Shown here piece after piece: positions 33,248 through 43,091 of a stretch of 64,000 nt of DNA. The stretch spans positions 1 through 64,000 of the forward strand of contig JAILAR010000004.1 in NCBI GenBank assembly GCA_024681515.1. Direction: 5' to 3'. The stretch's first letter is position 1. Every line of letters begins with the position of its first letter. The notes under the pieces were generated by a model. That model was not told the origin of the DNA. It saw only the letters and a list, made by a program, of their open reading frames with translations, and ran no database searches. The stretch comes from Eubacterium sp. (GTDB lineage: Bacteria > Bacillota > Clostridia > Lachnospirales > Lachnospiraceae). Both the position numbers and the translations under genes were made by a program.

Positions 33248-33724
33248 ATGAATCCATATATGAAGACAGCAAATGACCTTGCCGCGGATAATCTCATCAC
33301 CCATGTCGGCGGTCCTTTCGGCGCCGTGGTGGTGAAGGACGGCGAAGTGATCGGACAGGGTTCCAACCATGTCATCGCCCGGCACGATCCCACCGCACAC
33401 GCAGAGATAACCGCGATCCGAAATGCCTGCGAAAATCTGGGCACCCACGACCTCTCCGGCTGCACGGTGTACACCTCCTGCTATCCCTGCCCCATGTGCC
33501 TCTCGGCCATCATCTGGGCTAACATCCGCGAAGTTTATTACGGAAATACCAAAGAGGACTCCGCAGCCATCGGATTCCGGGATGACATGATCTACAGCTA
33601 TCTGGACGGTCTGACCAAAGGGTCGGAGGACGTCGGCACACTGGCGCTGCATCCCATGGATCGGAAGGAAACCATCAAAACGTTCCGTGCATACGCCGCA
33701 CAGGAAGATAAGACGGTATACTAA
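33248..33724 (+). CDS. guaD: Guanine deaminase (cytidine-deaminase fold)
   Basis: A 158-residue zinc deaminase like the B. subtilis guanine deaminase, converting guanine to xanthine. The zinc site is HAE (His51, Glu53) and PCPMC (Cys81, Cys84). The flanking segments GGPFGAVVVKDG and YTSCYPCPMCLSAIIWA match the guanine deaminase subgroup rather than tRNA adenosine deaminase. Its product xanthine is the substrate of the xpt gene starting 12 bases downstream, and the permease two genes on would import the base. The three genes form a plus-strand salvage operon. Confidence 0.9.
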   Translation: MNPYMKTANDLAADNLITHVGGPFGAVVVKDGEVIGQGSNHVIARHDPTAHAEITAIRNACENLGTHDLSGCTVYTSCYPCPMCLSAIIWANIREVYYGNTKEDSAAIGFRDDMIYSYLDGLTKGSEDVGTLALHPMDRKETIKTFRAYAAQEDKTVY

Positions 33725-33735
33725 GGAGACTGATT

Positions 33736-34323
33736 ATGAAACTGCTTGAAGAACGGATCCGAACCGACGGCCGCATCTATCCGGGCAACATCCTGAAGGT
33801 AGACGGCTTCCTGAATCATCAGATCGATGTTACGCTGATGGACAGGATCGGCGAGGCATTTTATAAAAAATACAAGGATTGTGGCATCACCAAGGTCCTG
33901 ACCATCGAAGCCTCCGGCATCGCCATCGCCTATGCTGCGGCGCGCTGCTTCGGTGTTCCTCTTCTCTTTGCAAAAAAATCCCAGAGTCTGAACCTGGGAA
34001 ATGATCTCTATGTGGCAAAGGTCCACTCCTTTACCTACAAAAAGGATTATCAGGTCATTCTCTCGAAGCGGTATCTCTCTTCCGAGGACCGGGTTCTGAT
34101 CGTGGACGACTTTCTGGCCACAGGAAATGCCATGCTGGGCCTGACGGACCTCTGCAAGACGGCCGGTGCGTCCGTTGCCGGGATCGGCATCTGCATCGAG
34201 AAGGCCTTCCAGAGCGGTGGAAAAGAGCTCCGCGACATGGGATTTTCCGTTACATCTCTGGCCATGATCGATCACATGACCGATGACGGAGATATCGTGT
34301 TCCGTCCGACCGAAGAACCATAA
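33736..34323 (+). CDS. xpt: Xanthine phosphoribosyltransferase
   Basis: A 195-residue type-I phosphoribosyltransferase converting xanthine and PRPP to XMP. The PRPP loop is VLIVDDFLATGNAM. The N-terminal MKLLEERIRTDGRIYPGNILKVDGFLNHQID is split between conserved blocks typical of Xpt, and the flexible loop has KKSQSLN. Length is that of the family. AAGGAG precedes the ATG, only a few bases after the guaD stop. Confidence 0.95.
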   Translation: MKLLEERIRTDGRIYPGNILKVDGFLNHQIDVTLMDRIGEAFYKKYKDCGITKVLTIEASGIAIAYAAARCFGVPLLFAKKSQSLNLGNDLYVAKVHSFTYKKDYQVILSKRYLSSEDRVLIVDDFLATGNAMLGLTDLCKTAGASVAGIGICIEKAFQSGGKELRDMGFSVTSLAMIDHMTDDGDIVFRPTEEP

Positions 34324-34479
34324 CCTCTCTCTCCCGGTCGAATCAATCGAATCAAACGGATCACTGATCATAAATAATATGATCATATTATTTCCGATCG
34401 AGTCCACAAGGTGCTTATTTCCGAAATTTCAATGTGTGACAGACCGCGCATAACAGACATACGGGGAGGAAACTCAGAC

Positions 34480-35904
34480 ATGTCTGCAGAAAAGAAAAAC
34501 CAACCCGATATCGCAAATATTTATCAGATCGACGGCCGCGTTCCCGTCGGCCGTGCGATCCCCTACGGACTTCAGCATGTGTTGGCCATGTTCGTGGCGA
34601 ATCTGACACCGATCACATTGCTGGCCGCCCTGGCTCAGCCCGCCATATCCGATGCGAACCTCGGCAAGCTGATCCAGGACGCCATGTTCATCGCCGGGAT
34701 CGCCACACTGCTCCAGCTCTATCCGGTATGGAGGATCGGTTCCAGACTCCCCATCGTCATGGGCGTCAGTTTCACCTTTGTGTCCGTGCTGGGCGTTGTC
34801 GCCGCAAATTACGGCTACCCCGTCATGATCGGCGCCGTATTGGTGGGCGGTCTTTTTGAAGGCCTGTTGGGGCTTCTCATACGAAAGGTACTTCGATTTA
34901 TACGTCCCATCGTTCCTGCCACGGTTGTCTGCGGAATCGGTCTGTCTCTCTTCTCCGTCGGTGTCCGTTCCTTCGGCGGCGGCTACACAGAAGATTACGG
35001 ATCTCCTGAGAATCTTCTCGTGGGAGGCGTAACACTCCTGGTCTGCCTGATCTGGATGACACAAACCCGTGGATATCTTCGTTCTCTTGCAGTTCTGGCC
35101 GGCCTGCTTGTAGGTTACTTCCTGGCCGCCTGCCTTGGCATGGTGGATTTCAGCAAGATCCTGGACGGCGGCATCGTTACGGTTCCGCATTTCCTGATCT
35201 TTACACCGGAATTTCGGTTGGGCCCCATCCTGTCCGTCTGTGTCGTCTATCTGGTTTCTGCCACGGAAACCATCGGTGATACCTCCGCTCTTGCGGTCGG
35301 AGCTTTGGGCAGAAATGCCACCGAGAAGGAAATCTCCGGCGCACTGGCCGTTGACGGTTTTGCTTCTTCCGTGTCTGCGCTGTTCGGATGTCCGCCCATC
35401 ACCTCATTCTCGCAGAATGTCGGTCTGGTCTCCATGACGAAGGTCGTAAACCGTTTTACGATCATGACCGGAGCTGCGATCCTGGTACTGGCCGGATTCT
35501 TCCCTCCCATCGGATATTTCTTTTCCACCGTTCCGCAGTGCGTTCTGGGCGGATGTACCATTCTGATGTTCGGACAGATCTTCGTATCCGGCGTCATCAT
35601 GCTGTCCCGCTGCGGTTTCAGTCAGAAAAATATCACCATCGCCGCCCTCTCTCTGGCTCTTGGCGTCGGTACTACCGCCACCTCGGAAGCCGGGATCTGG
35701 GACAATGCTCCGGAGATCGTTCAGGATATCTTCCGCTCCAATGTGGTGGCTGTCGTCTTCGTGGTTGCACTTCTTCTGTCCTTCCTTTTGCCGGATAATA
35801 TGGACAGCCCGACCAGGAACAAACGGCTGGTGAAGACGGATCCAAAAAACCTGCCGGAACAGCCAGAGAAAGAAGATTCTGATTCAAACCAGGCAAAGCA
35901 ATAA
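34480..35904 (+). CDS. NCS2-family xanthine/uracil permease
   Basis: A 474-residue transporter of the nucleobase-ascorbate (NCS2) family with about 14 hydrophobic segments. It carries the FGCPPITSFSQNVGLV block and the SATETIGDTSALA block that form the substrate site, and an LQHVLAMFVANLTPI opening. I start at ATG 34480 with GGGGAGGA upstream; upstream codons have no such site. Placement after guaD and xpt points to xanthine or related purines. It ends only 14 bases from the convergent MATE gene, with no clear terminator between. Confidence 0.9.
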   Translation: MSAEKKNQPDIANIYQIDGRVPVGRAIPYGLQHVLAMFVANLTPITLLAALAQPAISDANLGKLIQDAMFIAGIATLLQLYPVWRIGSRLPIVMGVSFTFVSVLGVVAANYGYPVMIGAVLVGGLFEGLLGLLIRKVLRFIRPIVPATVVCGIGLSLFSVGVRSFGGGYTEDYGSPENLLVGGVTLLVCLIWMTQTRGYLRSLAVLAGLLVGYFLAACLGMVDFSKILDGGIVTVPHFLIFTPEFRLGPILSVCVVYLVSATETIGDTSALAVGALGRNATEKEISGALAVDGFASSVSALFGCPPITSFSQNVGLVSMTKVVNRFTIMTGAAILVLAGFFPPIGYFFSTVPQCVLGGCTILMFGQIFVSGVIMLSRCGFSQKNITIAALSLALGVGTTATSEAGIWDNAPEIVQDIFRSNVVAVVFVVALLLSFLLPDNMDSPTRNKRLVKTDPKNLPEQPEKEDSDSNQAKQ

Positions 35905-35918
35905 AGTAAACATACAAA

Positions 35919-37289
35919 TCATACCTCACGCATTTTCCTGAGTTCAGAGGCCGCCAGAGGAATTGCCAGGCAGATGGAACATACATCCGCAACCGCCTGT
36001 GCCATTTCCACACCCGTCAGCCCTAAGAAGATGGGGAGAACCAGGATCGCGGGAATGAAGAACAGTCCGTTCCTGGCGGATGCCGTAACGGAAGCCTTTA
36101 CACCCTTTCCGATGGACTGCAGCATCATGTTGATCATGACCGTAGTGGCCAAAAGCGGAAGCGTCGCAGCCTGATACCGAAGCGCTGCGCTTCCCACCTC
36201 CACCACCGCCGGTTCATCCCGGAAGATCCTTACGATATCCGGCGCGAACAGGATACACACGGCCGAAACCACCACCAGAAATACCGTTCCCCACCGAAGG
36301 CAGAACCAGAAGCCCTGACGCACCCGGTCTTTTTTCCCTGCTCCGTAATTGAACGAACATACCGGCTGATAACCCTGTCCGAACCCGATCAGTGCCGAGG
36401 ACAGCATCATGAGGACACGGGTCACGATGGACATGCCTGCGATAGCCGCCTCCTGTCCGTACTCTCCTGCAGCACGGTTCAGCAGGACCGTGGCGATGGC
36501 TGCCATACCCTGCCGTACCAGAGACGGAAATCCCCCATTCAGCACCTGTCCGATGTAATACCCGTTGATATGGATGTTCCGGAAATGCAGCTTGATATTC
36601 TCTCCTCTGCGGCTTCCTGCCAGTAGTATGATAAAACTGAAAGCCTGTCCGGAAATGGTGGCCAGAGCCGCGCCCCGCACTCCCATATCGAATCCAAGGA
36701 TCAGAAGCGGATCCAGCCCCACATTGATCACCGCGCCTGCCAGGAGTCCTACCATGGCATACATGGCCGCTCCCTGGAAGCGGAGCTGGTTATTGATCAC
36801 AAACTGACACATCATAAAAGGCGCACCGATCAGGATGATCCGGGCATACTGCATGGTGAGGTCCAGAGTTTCTTCCGTTACATCAGAGGAAGCCAGAAAC
36901 TCCGTCAAAGGTCTGAGAAAGACCGTCCCCAGCGACAGTACCAGCAGCCCTGTCAGAAGCGCCAGGGCAAAGCCGGTGGAAGCCATTTCCGAGGCTTCCT
37001 TCTTCTTACCCGCGCCAAGCATCCGGGACAGGAAGTTGCCGGAACCATGTCCGAACATGAACCCCAACGCCTGGATCACCGCCATCATCGGGAACACGAT
37101 CCCGACTGCCGCCGTCGCCTGGGTCCCCTTGTCCGGGATCTGCGCCACGAAATACGTGTCTGCCATATTATAGAGACCGGTCACAAGCATGCTGATGATC
37201 GTCGGAACCGCAAGCCGCATGATCAGCTTCGGAACCGGCGTTTCCGTCATCATGGTGTAACGATCCGATTTTTGAGTTGATTTAATCAT
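35919..37289 (-). CDS. MATE-family efflux transporter
   Basis: A 456-residue multidrug and toxin extrusion family protein with twelve predicted helices in two six-helix halves. Family features include LYNMADTYFVAQIPD, GHGSGNFLSRMLGAG in the first half and GFGQGYQPVCSFNYGA at the start of the second. The ATG at 37287-37289 has only a weak purine-rich site (AAAGAGA), so the Met-Met pair 12 codons later is an alternative. The substrate is unknown. It differs from the HATPase-fused MATE at 19-21 kb, which has an extra domain. Confidence 0.88.
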   Translation of the reverse strand: MIKSTQKSDRYTMMTETPVPKLIMRLAVPTIISMLVTGLYNMADTYFVAQIPDKGTQATAAVGIVFPMMAVIQALGFMFGHGSGNFLSRMLGAGKKKEASEMASTGFALALLTGLLVLSLGTVFLRPLTEFLASSDVTEETLDLTMQYARIILIGAPFMMCQFVINNQLRFQGAAMYAMVGLLAGAVINVGLDPLLILGFDMGVRGAALATISGQAFSFIILLAGSRRGENIKLHFRNIHINGYYIGQVLNGGFPSLVRQGMAAIATVLLNRAAGEYGQEAAIAGMSIVTRVLMMLSSALIGFGQGYQPVCSFNYGAGKKDRVRQGFWFCLRWGTVFLVVVSAVCILFAPDIVRIFRDEPAVVEVGSAALRYQAATLPLLATTVMINMMLQSIGKGVKASVTASARNGLFFIPAILVLPIFLGLTGVEMAQAVADVCSICLAIPLAASELRKMREV

Positions 37290-37321
37290 AACAGTCTCTT
37301 TGCCGATGATCGTCCGTAAAA

Positions 37322-37412
37322 AACATGTCATTCCGAGGCTGCCAGACCGAAGGATCCCTTCACGTTCCCCAGGATTCTTCGCACTCCGTGCTCAGAATGA
37401 CATGTTGTTTTT
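37322..37412. terminator. TCATTCTGAG-type inverted repeat acting as terminator
   Basis: Arms AACATGTCATTC (37322-37333) and GAATGACATGTT (37395-37406) are flanked by A-runs and T-runs on both sides. It lies after the HD-GYP-like gene and before the MATE gene. Inner motifs CGAAGGATCC and GGATTCTTCG are those of a widespread repeat type. Confidence 0.6.
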
Positions 37413-37438
37413 TATCTGAAGTAATACCTCACCTCGCC

Positions 37439-38683
37439 TTATTCTTCCGTATCGACTAGGGACGCATAATAGCGGGCGCTTTCCTTGCGGACTTCTTCAT
37501 CGCGGATGGTGAAGATATCATCGAAATTCTTCAGCATCAGTTCCACGATATAACCGGACACGGCACCCTTCTCGATGCTTTCGGCAAGGGCCTTCATTAC
37601 GCCCTCTTTTTCCACACTCTGACGATACGCACGCGCCTCCCCCAGTGCGGAGAACATATCCGCTACTGCCAGGATCTGTGCCCCCATGGGAATATCCTTG
37701 GCACGGAGGCCGAAGGGATAACCATAGCCATTCAGTTTTTCATGGTGCAGAGCTGCCCAGCGTCCGATCTGCTCGAAGCCCGGAAGATCCTTCAGCAGCA
37801 AATGAGTGTAATACGCATATTCCTTTACGACATTGAACTCTTCATCCGTCAGCTTATCACCCTTTTCCAGAATGTTCTTCGGAACCTTCAGCTTTCCGAT
37901 ATCATGAACATATCCGGCGATCAGCATCATCTTGCACTCATCCTCGGACATACCCATGATCTCTGCAAGTCGAACAGAAGAAACCGCCACACCCACGGAA
38001 TGAGCCGCCGTATAGGAACTGCGGAAATCGATCACACGGGACATAAAGCGCGCCAGCTGGATGGATTCATCCAGCGACAGATCCATACCATCCGGAATGT
38101 AGGTCAGCACGACCTCCGGCTGATGCAGAAGATCCATCCAGATGAACTCGATTTTTGCCACACGCAGGAAACACTCAACCGCCCAGGTCTGAAGCTCCTT
38201 GCCCGCCTTATTTGAAATGGTCTCACAGATATCTTCCACCTGATTCAATGCCGCATCATCCTGACGAAGCAGTTTGGATACTCTCCTCGACAGATCGATG
38301 ATCTCTGCAAACCGTGCCTCCTTGGAAAGCACCTCATATGCCGGATCCCCCTGCTGCTCTGCCTGTCCCGCCTGGAACATCCGCCGGACAAACTGAAGCT
38401 GGTTCACATCACCGACAATATTAAGTCCGGCTGCGGACAGTTCCTGAAAACTGTATTCCTTACCCTCCGCAGGAACGGGAAGGATGACGCTTCCGACATC
38501 ATACATCAGCGCATCCCAAATGATCTCGATCCGATCTTCCTCCGGATAACCGAGTTCATTCGCCATCCGATAAGCCAGATACGCCGTCTGCTGCTGATGC
38601 TTCGGTGTTCCTTCTGCCAGCAGGTTCAGTGCATTTGCAAAGACCCCTGCGATCGCACGCTTGCTTGTAAACTTCTTCTCCAT
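37439..38683 (-). CDS. HD-GYP-like phosphohydrolase with a degenerate first HD domain
   Basis: A 414-residue soluble protein with two HD-type helical domains. The second has VHDIGKLKVP and HHEKLNGYGYP, close to the HD-GYP signature of cyclic-di-GMP phosphodiesterases. The first, near residues 35-75, has YDVGSVILP where HDIG is expected, so its metal site is probably lost. No receiver domain or membrane helix is present. The ATG at 38681-38683 follows GGGGG. A TGG-extended TATAAT at 38810-38815 provides a promoter. The role in cyclic-di-GMP turnover is inferred. Confidence 0.8.
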   Translation of the reverse strand: MEKKFTSKRAIAGVFANALNLLAEGTPKHQQQTAYLAYRMANELGYPEEDRIEIIWDALMYDVGSVILPVPAEGKEYSFQELSAAGLNIVGDVNQLQFVRRMFQAGQAEQQGDPAYEVLSKEARFAEIIDLSRRVSKLLRQDDAALNQVEDICETISNKAGKELQTWAVECFLRVAKIEFIWMDLLHQPEVVLTYIPDGMDLSLDESIQLARFMSRVIDFRSSYTAAHSVGVAVSSVRLAEIMGMSEDECKMMLIAGYVHDIGKLKVPKNILEKGDKLTDEEFNVVKEYAYYTHLLLKDLPGFEQIGRWAALHHEKLNGYGYPFGLRAKDIPMGAQILAVADMFSALGEARAYRQSVEKEGVMKALAESIEKGAVSGYIVELMLKNFDDIFTIRDEEVRKESARYYASLVDTEE

Positions 38684-38809
38684 CTTGCCCCCTATCCGAT
38701 TCTTCCCCCTGCAGGACCCGAATGTCAGCACATAATAACAACGCCGATTATTCCTGATTATTCCGACCGGGAAAGACCGTTTCTTTATCGTATAAAACCT
38801 CTGCATATC

Positions 38810-38815
38810 ATTATA
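38810..38815 (-). promoter_or_regulatory. Extended -10 promoter of the HD-GYP-like gene
   Basis: TGGTATAAT on the minus strand; the -35 position holds only a weak GTGTAA. Confidence 0.5.
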
Positions 38816-38880
38816 CCAAAAAAAGAATGATATTACACGTTTTTTTTCATGGGATTTAGAGGATGTGCACAGTTCATTTT

Positions 38881-38917
38881 TCGAAAAGAAAGCGGCGCCG
38901 GGTTCCCCCGACGCCGC
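38881..38917 (-). terminator. Terminator of the large cell-wall-binding protein gene
   Basis: Arms GCGGCGTCGGG / CCCGGCGCCGC on the minus strand (38907-38917 and 38892-38902), one mismatch, followed by TTTCTTTTC. Confidence 0.75.
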
Positions 38918-38944
38918 GATACTGTTTATTTGCTTCGTATAAAA

Positions 38945-41900
38945 CTATTTCCAGTAACCCTTGGCATTGAATTTGTAGGACTTTCCGTCGATCACAAGGG
39001 TTTCGTTCTTTGCATACCAGCCACTGGTATCACCGAACCACCAGCCGTTCTTGTCCTGGTGCCAGCTTCCCTTCGGCTTGTAGCTCCAAACCATGTCCTT
39101 GCCGATCCAGTAATAGCCCTTTACCCATTCATTTTTAGCCGCATAACCGTTCGCCTTGAAGTAATACCATTTGCCGTCGATCATCGCCCAGCACTTCTTC
39201 AGATACGTGCCATCCGGAAGCTGATACCAGTATCCCTTGGAATCCTTCTTCCACTTCGCCTTGCCCTTGCCGTCGTACGCACCGGTCTTGGTCAGGTAGT
39301 ATCCGTCACGATAGCACTCGCTCTCCATGTAACCGTTCTTGCCGAAATAGTAGTCCTTGCTGTCGATCCTCTGCCAGCAGTTCTTTGCACACCAGCCGGA
39401 GGTATCTGCGAACCAGGTACCCTTGGAATTGCTCTTCCAGGAACCCTTGTACTTATACGTCTGCGTACCGTCCTTATTGTACCATACGCCCTTCACCCAT
39501 TCATTCTTGTACGGGTATACGACCTTCTTTGCCTTATATATGTTTTTCAGGGTTACCTCAGTTTCCTCATCCTCAGCAACCACCACTTCATCTGTCGCAA
39601 GGATCGACTTCGCCTCTACCAGGTCATAACCGGAAACTGCCACCGAATCCTCATCCTCGAACACCAGATATCCGCCCACCGGAAGGTTTTCAAATACGAC
39701 CGGCGTGCCCGGCTTGATGGCGATCCAGATCTTATCTTCATTATCGATCACCGTACCGTCAAGGCCGTAGTAGGATTCATCGTCCAGATTTGCCAGAGCG
39801 ATCTTTACGTTCTTCGGCGTTGCGCCTTCTGCGAGCAGACTCACCTTGATGGATCCCTTTGCAAAGCCTTCTCCAGGTTCAAAATGAATCTTTACCGTCG
39901 TATTAAGTGTATCCTCTCCGATCTTTTGACCCTGCTCGTCAAGATGGATCGCTTTAATGGTAACATCTGTGAGAAGCGTGAACACTCCGTCAAATTCCTT
40001 GTCCGGTTCCTTTGTGATCGTTACCTTGACACCGGAATCGGTATTTGCAAATTCAACAAAATCCGGTTCATCCACATTTTCAACACTGACGCCGCTTACC
40101 GTAGATGTCATGGATCCGCCTTCATCCGCGATCGCCATACCGTTGATATAGAACTCCATCGCATCCGGTGTGTAGACTACATCCTGTCCGATCAGTGTTT
40201 CCATGGATACATCTTCGGAAGTATAGGCAGCTGCGAACGGGAAATCTACCCAGACAGTTACCTCATCCGAAAATCTTCTGTCTTCCAGTTTTTCATCCAC
40301 TGCCTGTGCGCCGGTATACTTGATCGTATACAGACCCGGCCGGTCAAACCATACATCGTAAATGTTTCCGTCATTGTCCTGCCGCTCCATATAGACCGCC
40401 GGAGCTTCACTGCCGTCTTCATACGTAATAACCAGATCCTCGATCTCCTCCGGATCTATGATCTGAACCAGCTGTCCGCTCGAATCTCTCCAGGCAAAGA
40501 TCACCGAGATACCGCTGTTTGCAAAGACACCGTCCAGATGATCACGCATATCTTCATCCGCCATGAGGGTGTACGGATTCGGATATCCGATGGTGAAACC
40601 GTAACGCTCTTTCTCAAAGTACCAAAAATTCATGCGTTCGTCTTCGTTCCATACCTGATCTTCATATTCCCAGGTCTGGGTCTGCTGGTTGTAATGCTGA
40701 TTCTTGACCGTTGTCTTAACGATCACATCGAATCCTACCCGGCAGTCATCAGCGATGACTACCTTCAGGACATGATCCGATACCTTTGTAATGGTCACGA
40801 TCTCAGCTTCCTGATCTTCAAATCCATAAGGCAGTTCCACATCATAAGAAGTGATCGAACGTTCCATCTTATTCCACGAATCGATCTGATCCGTAACCAG
40901 GATATAGTATTCCTTCTCGCTGTCTTCCGTAAACTGAACACTGTGTCTGTCGATCAGAGATTCGTCCGAAACCGTCGTACTGTCATAGATACCCACCGTC
41001 GGATACGTAACATCGAAGATTACCGAGGTATTTACCGCCATACCGTCCGGTACTTCAATTCCGGAAACGTCCTTATCCAGCGTTATGGTATAATACCCTG
41101 TTCCGGGGAATCTCACTTCAAAAAGTCCTTCGATATCAAGCGGGATCTCTTCCTGACTTTGCTCATCCCAGCGGGTCGGAAGACCGATCCAGTCCACCTT
41201 CACTTCCTTGCCTTCCGGATCATACAGATGCAGCTTGGAAATGTCCGTCAGCGCCAGCGGTGTTACGGTTCCGTCTGCGTCTTCCCAGCCAAACGCCATG
41301 GTGAGACTGTTCTTTGCATCGATCCCCAGCCAATGGAACACCTCCTCCGGGAATGTCGGGAGATCCTCCTCATGAGGTTCCGGCCATGCCACGCCGAGGC
41401 CAAAGGGTGTCGGCTCCCAGAAATCAAAATCGATCCAGTAATCATACTCCCATTCGTTGATCTTTTCCCATTCGGATTCATTCAGGCTGTATTCCTCAAC
41501 CTTGATATATGCCCGAATGTTGAAATGATCCGTATAGCCATCGTCAACCGTGATCTTGTAATTTCCGCTTTCCAGCAATTCCACCAGCACGTGGTCTCCC
41601 ACGTCCGAAGAGCCCTCCAGCTGGAATCCGTCCAGAGTGTACTGACGCTTTATATTTCCGTCAATATTATCCTGTGAATTAATATAGAACTCTCTCTGCT
41701 CAGCCGTATACTCGGCATGCGGGCCGATGAGTGTTTCCAGAGATATCTCTTCTGAAGAATAGAGAGATACATGCGGCATAACGGCATAGATCTTTACGCT
41801 GTCAGAGAAATATCCGTCATCCGGAATATTACCGAACGCTTCTCCGGAATTGAACTTTACCGTGTATACGCCCGGAGTATCAAATTTCAGATTAAAGGAG

Positions 41901-43081
41901 CCCTCTCCGATGCTTTCATCTTCCTGTTTCTCATCATTCCAGCGAGTGGTCTTCCAGATGCAGGGATATGTGACCTTCTGTCCCTTTTCATCATAGACCT
42001 CAAACTTGGACATGTCCTCATCTGCGATCGGGGTGATCTTCCCGTCCGCATCCTTCCAGCCGAAGGTAAAGGAATTATCCGCCTTGATCTCATAATCATA
42101 CAGAGATCCGGTCAGTCGGTCCGGATAAAATACCGGTCCATCATCTTCCCACGCAGTCCAGTCTACCAGCAAACCATACCGCTCCGGCGGATAACAGTCA
42201 AACCAGCGATCCTCACGGCGAGTACCGTTTTCTTCGTAGGTTTCCCCGTTATAATCATAGTCGACCATATCCATAACCGCCTGGAAATTGAAGGGATAAT
42301 CGATCTCTTTCGGAACGGTTATCTTATATACCGAACAGTTTTCAACATTCTCGACCTTCTCAACCTCAGCCGAATCCCTCACTCGTTCATCGAAGAAGTT
42401 GACCTCTGCGATCTCGATCTCCGTCTTGTAGTTCTCTCCGTACCGATTCTCGGCGATCAGATAAAATGTTCCGCTTGTTCCATAGGAAACCTGATTTCCG
42501 AGCAGATACTGCTCATCGGTGCTCGCACTTGAATAAACTGCCATGATCGGTTTTTCCACATGGATCGTTGCCTCTGTGAAAACGTCCTGATTCTGAGGAA
42601 ATTCTTCATTCTTCAGAGACCCGGAATACGTCATCTTCAGATCTCCGCTCTTCGGGAAGAGGGCCTGATAAAAGCCGTCCCCTACGCGTTCTTCGATCCA
42701 CTCATGCGTTTCTTCGTCATCATAGCCTTCCATGATCGGCTGGATGTTTGCATCCACTTCCTGATCATTCTCATCCGTGATGGTGATGTATGCAAGATCC
42801 TCATCCGTAAACGGTGTCACCGTACCGTCTGCATGCCGCCAGCCGATGGTGAACTCACCTCTGGATCTGGTCTCAAACCACATCTCATTTACCATTACGT
42901 CCGTGTTCATTTCTCTCTGACCGTCACCGTTCCATTCAGGCCATCCCAGAATAAGGCCTCCTGCTTTCGGCCCCTCATCTACCGGGAACTCCTCTGCCCG
43001 AACCGGGAAGCCCGACATCAGGCTGAAAAGCATCACAACGACTGTCAGAAGACTGATGTACCTGCGTCTTCGTTTACCCAT
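38945..43081 (-). CDS. Large secreted repeat protein with choline-binding-like C-terminal repeats
   Basis: A 1378-residue exported protein. A signal peptide (YISLLTVVVMLFSLMSGF, cleavage near Ala28) is followed by four diverged tandem units of about 230-260 residues. Each has a FGWxDADGxVTP-like block, a YSSxxxSxETLIG block and a YTxxxxEFYI block. Near residues 1080-1170 lies a Cna-B-like beta domain ending VTLKNIYK. The last 200 residues are aromatic Gly-Trp/Tyr repeats such as GWYAKN, IDGKWYYFKANGY and GYWYQLPDG, which bind cell-wall choline or polysaccharide. The protein should sit on the cell surface. The function of the four units is unknown. Its 5' leader contains repeat copy B. Confidence 0.82.
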   Translation of the reverse strand: MGKRRRRYISLLTVVVMLFSLMSGFPVRAEEFPVDEGPKAGGLILGWPEWNGDGQREMNTDVMVNEMWFETRSRGEFTIGWRHADGTVTPFTDEDLAYITITDENDQEVDANIQPIMEGYDDEETHEWIEERVGDGFYQALFPKSGDLKMTYSGSLKNEEFPQNQDVFTEATIHVEKPIMAVYSSASTDEQYLLGNQVSYGTSGTFYLIAENRYGENYKTEIEIAEVNFFDERVRDSAEVEKVENVENCSVYKITVPKEIDYPFNFQAVMDMVDYDYNGETYEENGTRREDRWFDCYPPERYGLLVDWTAWEDDGPVFYPDRLTGSLYDYEIKADNSFTFGWKDADGKITPIADEDMSKFEVYDEKGQKVTYPCIWKTTRWNDEKQEDESIGEGSFNLKFDTPGVYTVKFNSGEAFGNIPDDGYFSDSVKIYAVMPHVSLYSSEEISLETLIGPHAEYTAEQREFYINSQDNIDGNIKRQYTLDGFQLEGSSDVGDHVLVELLESGNYKITVDDGYTDHFNIRAYIKVEEYSLNESEWEKINEWEYDYWIDFDFWEPTPFGLGVAWPEPHEEDLPTFPEEVFHWLGIDAKNSLTMAFGWEDADGTVTPLALTDISKLHLYDPEGKEVKVDWIGLPTRWDEQSQEEIPLDIEGLFEVRFPGTGYYTITLDKDVSGIEVPDGMAVNTSVIFDVTYPTVGIYDSTTVSDESLIDRHSVQFTEDSEKEYYILVTDQIDSWNKMERSITSYDVELPYGFEDQEAEIVTITKVSDHVLKVVIADDCRVGFDVIVKTTVKNQHYNQQTQTWEYEDQVWNEDERMNFWYFEKERYGFTIGYPNPYTLMADEDMRDHLDGVFANSGISVIFAWRDSSGQLVQIIDPEEIEDLVITYEDGSEAPAVYMERQDNDGNIYDVWFDRPGLYTIKYTGAQAVDEKLEDRRFSDEVTVWVDFPFAAAYTSEDVSMETLIGQDVVYTPDAMEFYINGMAIADEGGSMTSTVSGVSVENVDEPDFVEFANTDSGVKVTITKEPDKEFDGVFTLLTDVTIKAIHLDEQGQKIGEDTLNTTVKIHFEPGEGFAKGSIKVSLLAEGATPKNVKIALANLDDESYYGLDGTVIDNEDKIWIAIKPGTPVVFENLPVGGYLVFEDEDSVAVSGYDLVEAKSILATDEVVVAEDEETEVTLKNIYKAKKVVYPYKNEWVKGVWYNKDGTQTYKYKGSWKSNSKGTWFADTSGWCAKNCWQRIDSKDYYFGKNGYMESECYRDGYYLTKTGAYDGKGKAKWKKDSKGYWYQLPDGTYLKKCWAMIDGKWYYFKANGYAAKNEWVKGYYWIGKDMVWSYKPKGSWHQDKNGWWFGDTSGWYAKNETLVIDGKSYKFNAKGYWK

Positions 43082-43091
43082 TAATAAAACC

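Noticed and set aside
38849-41677. A 942-codon open frame on the plus strand
   Set aside because: It lies opposite the 1378-residue surface protein, which has a signal peptide, SD, promoter and terminator; the plus-strand frame has none of these and no recognisable domain.
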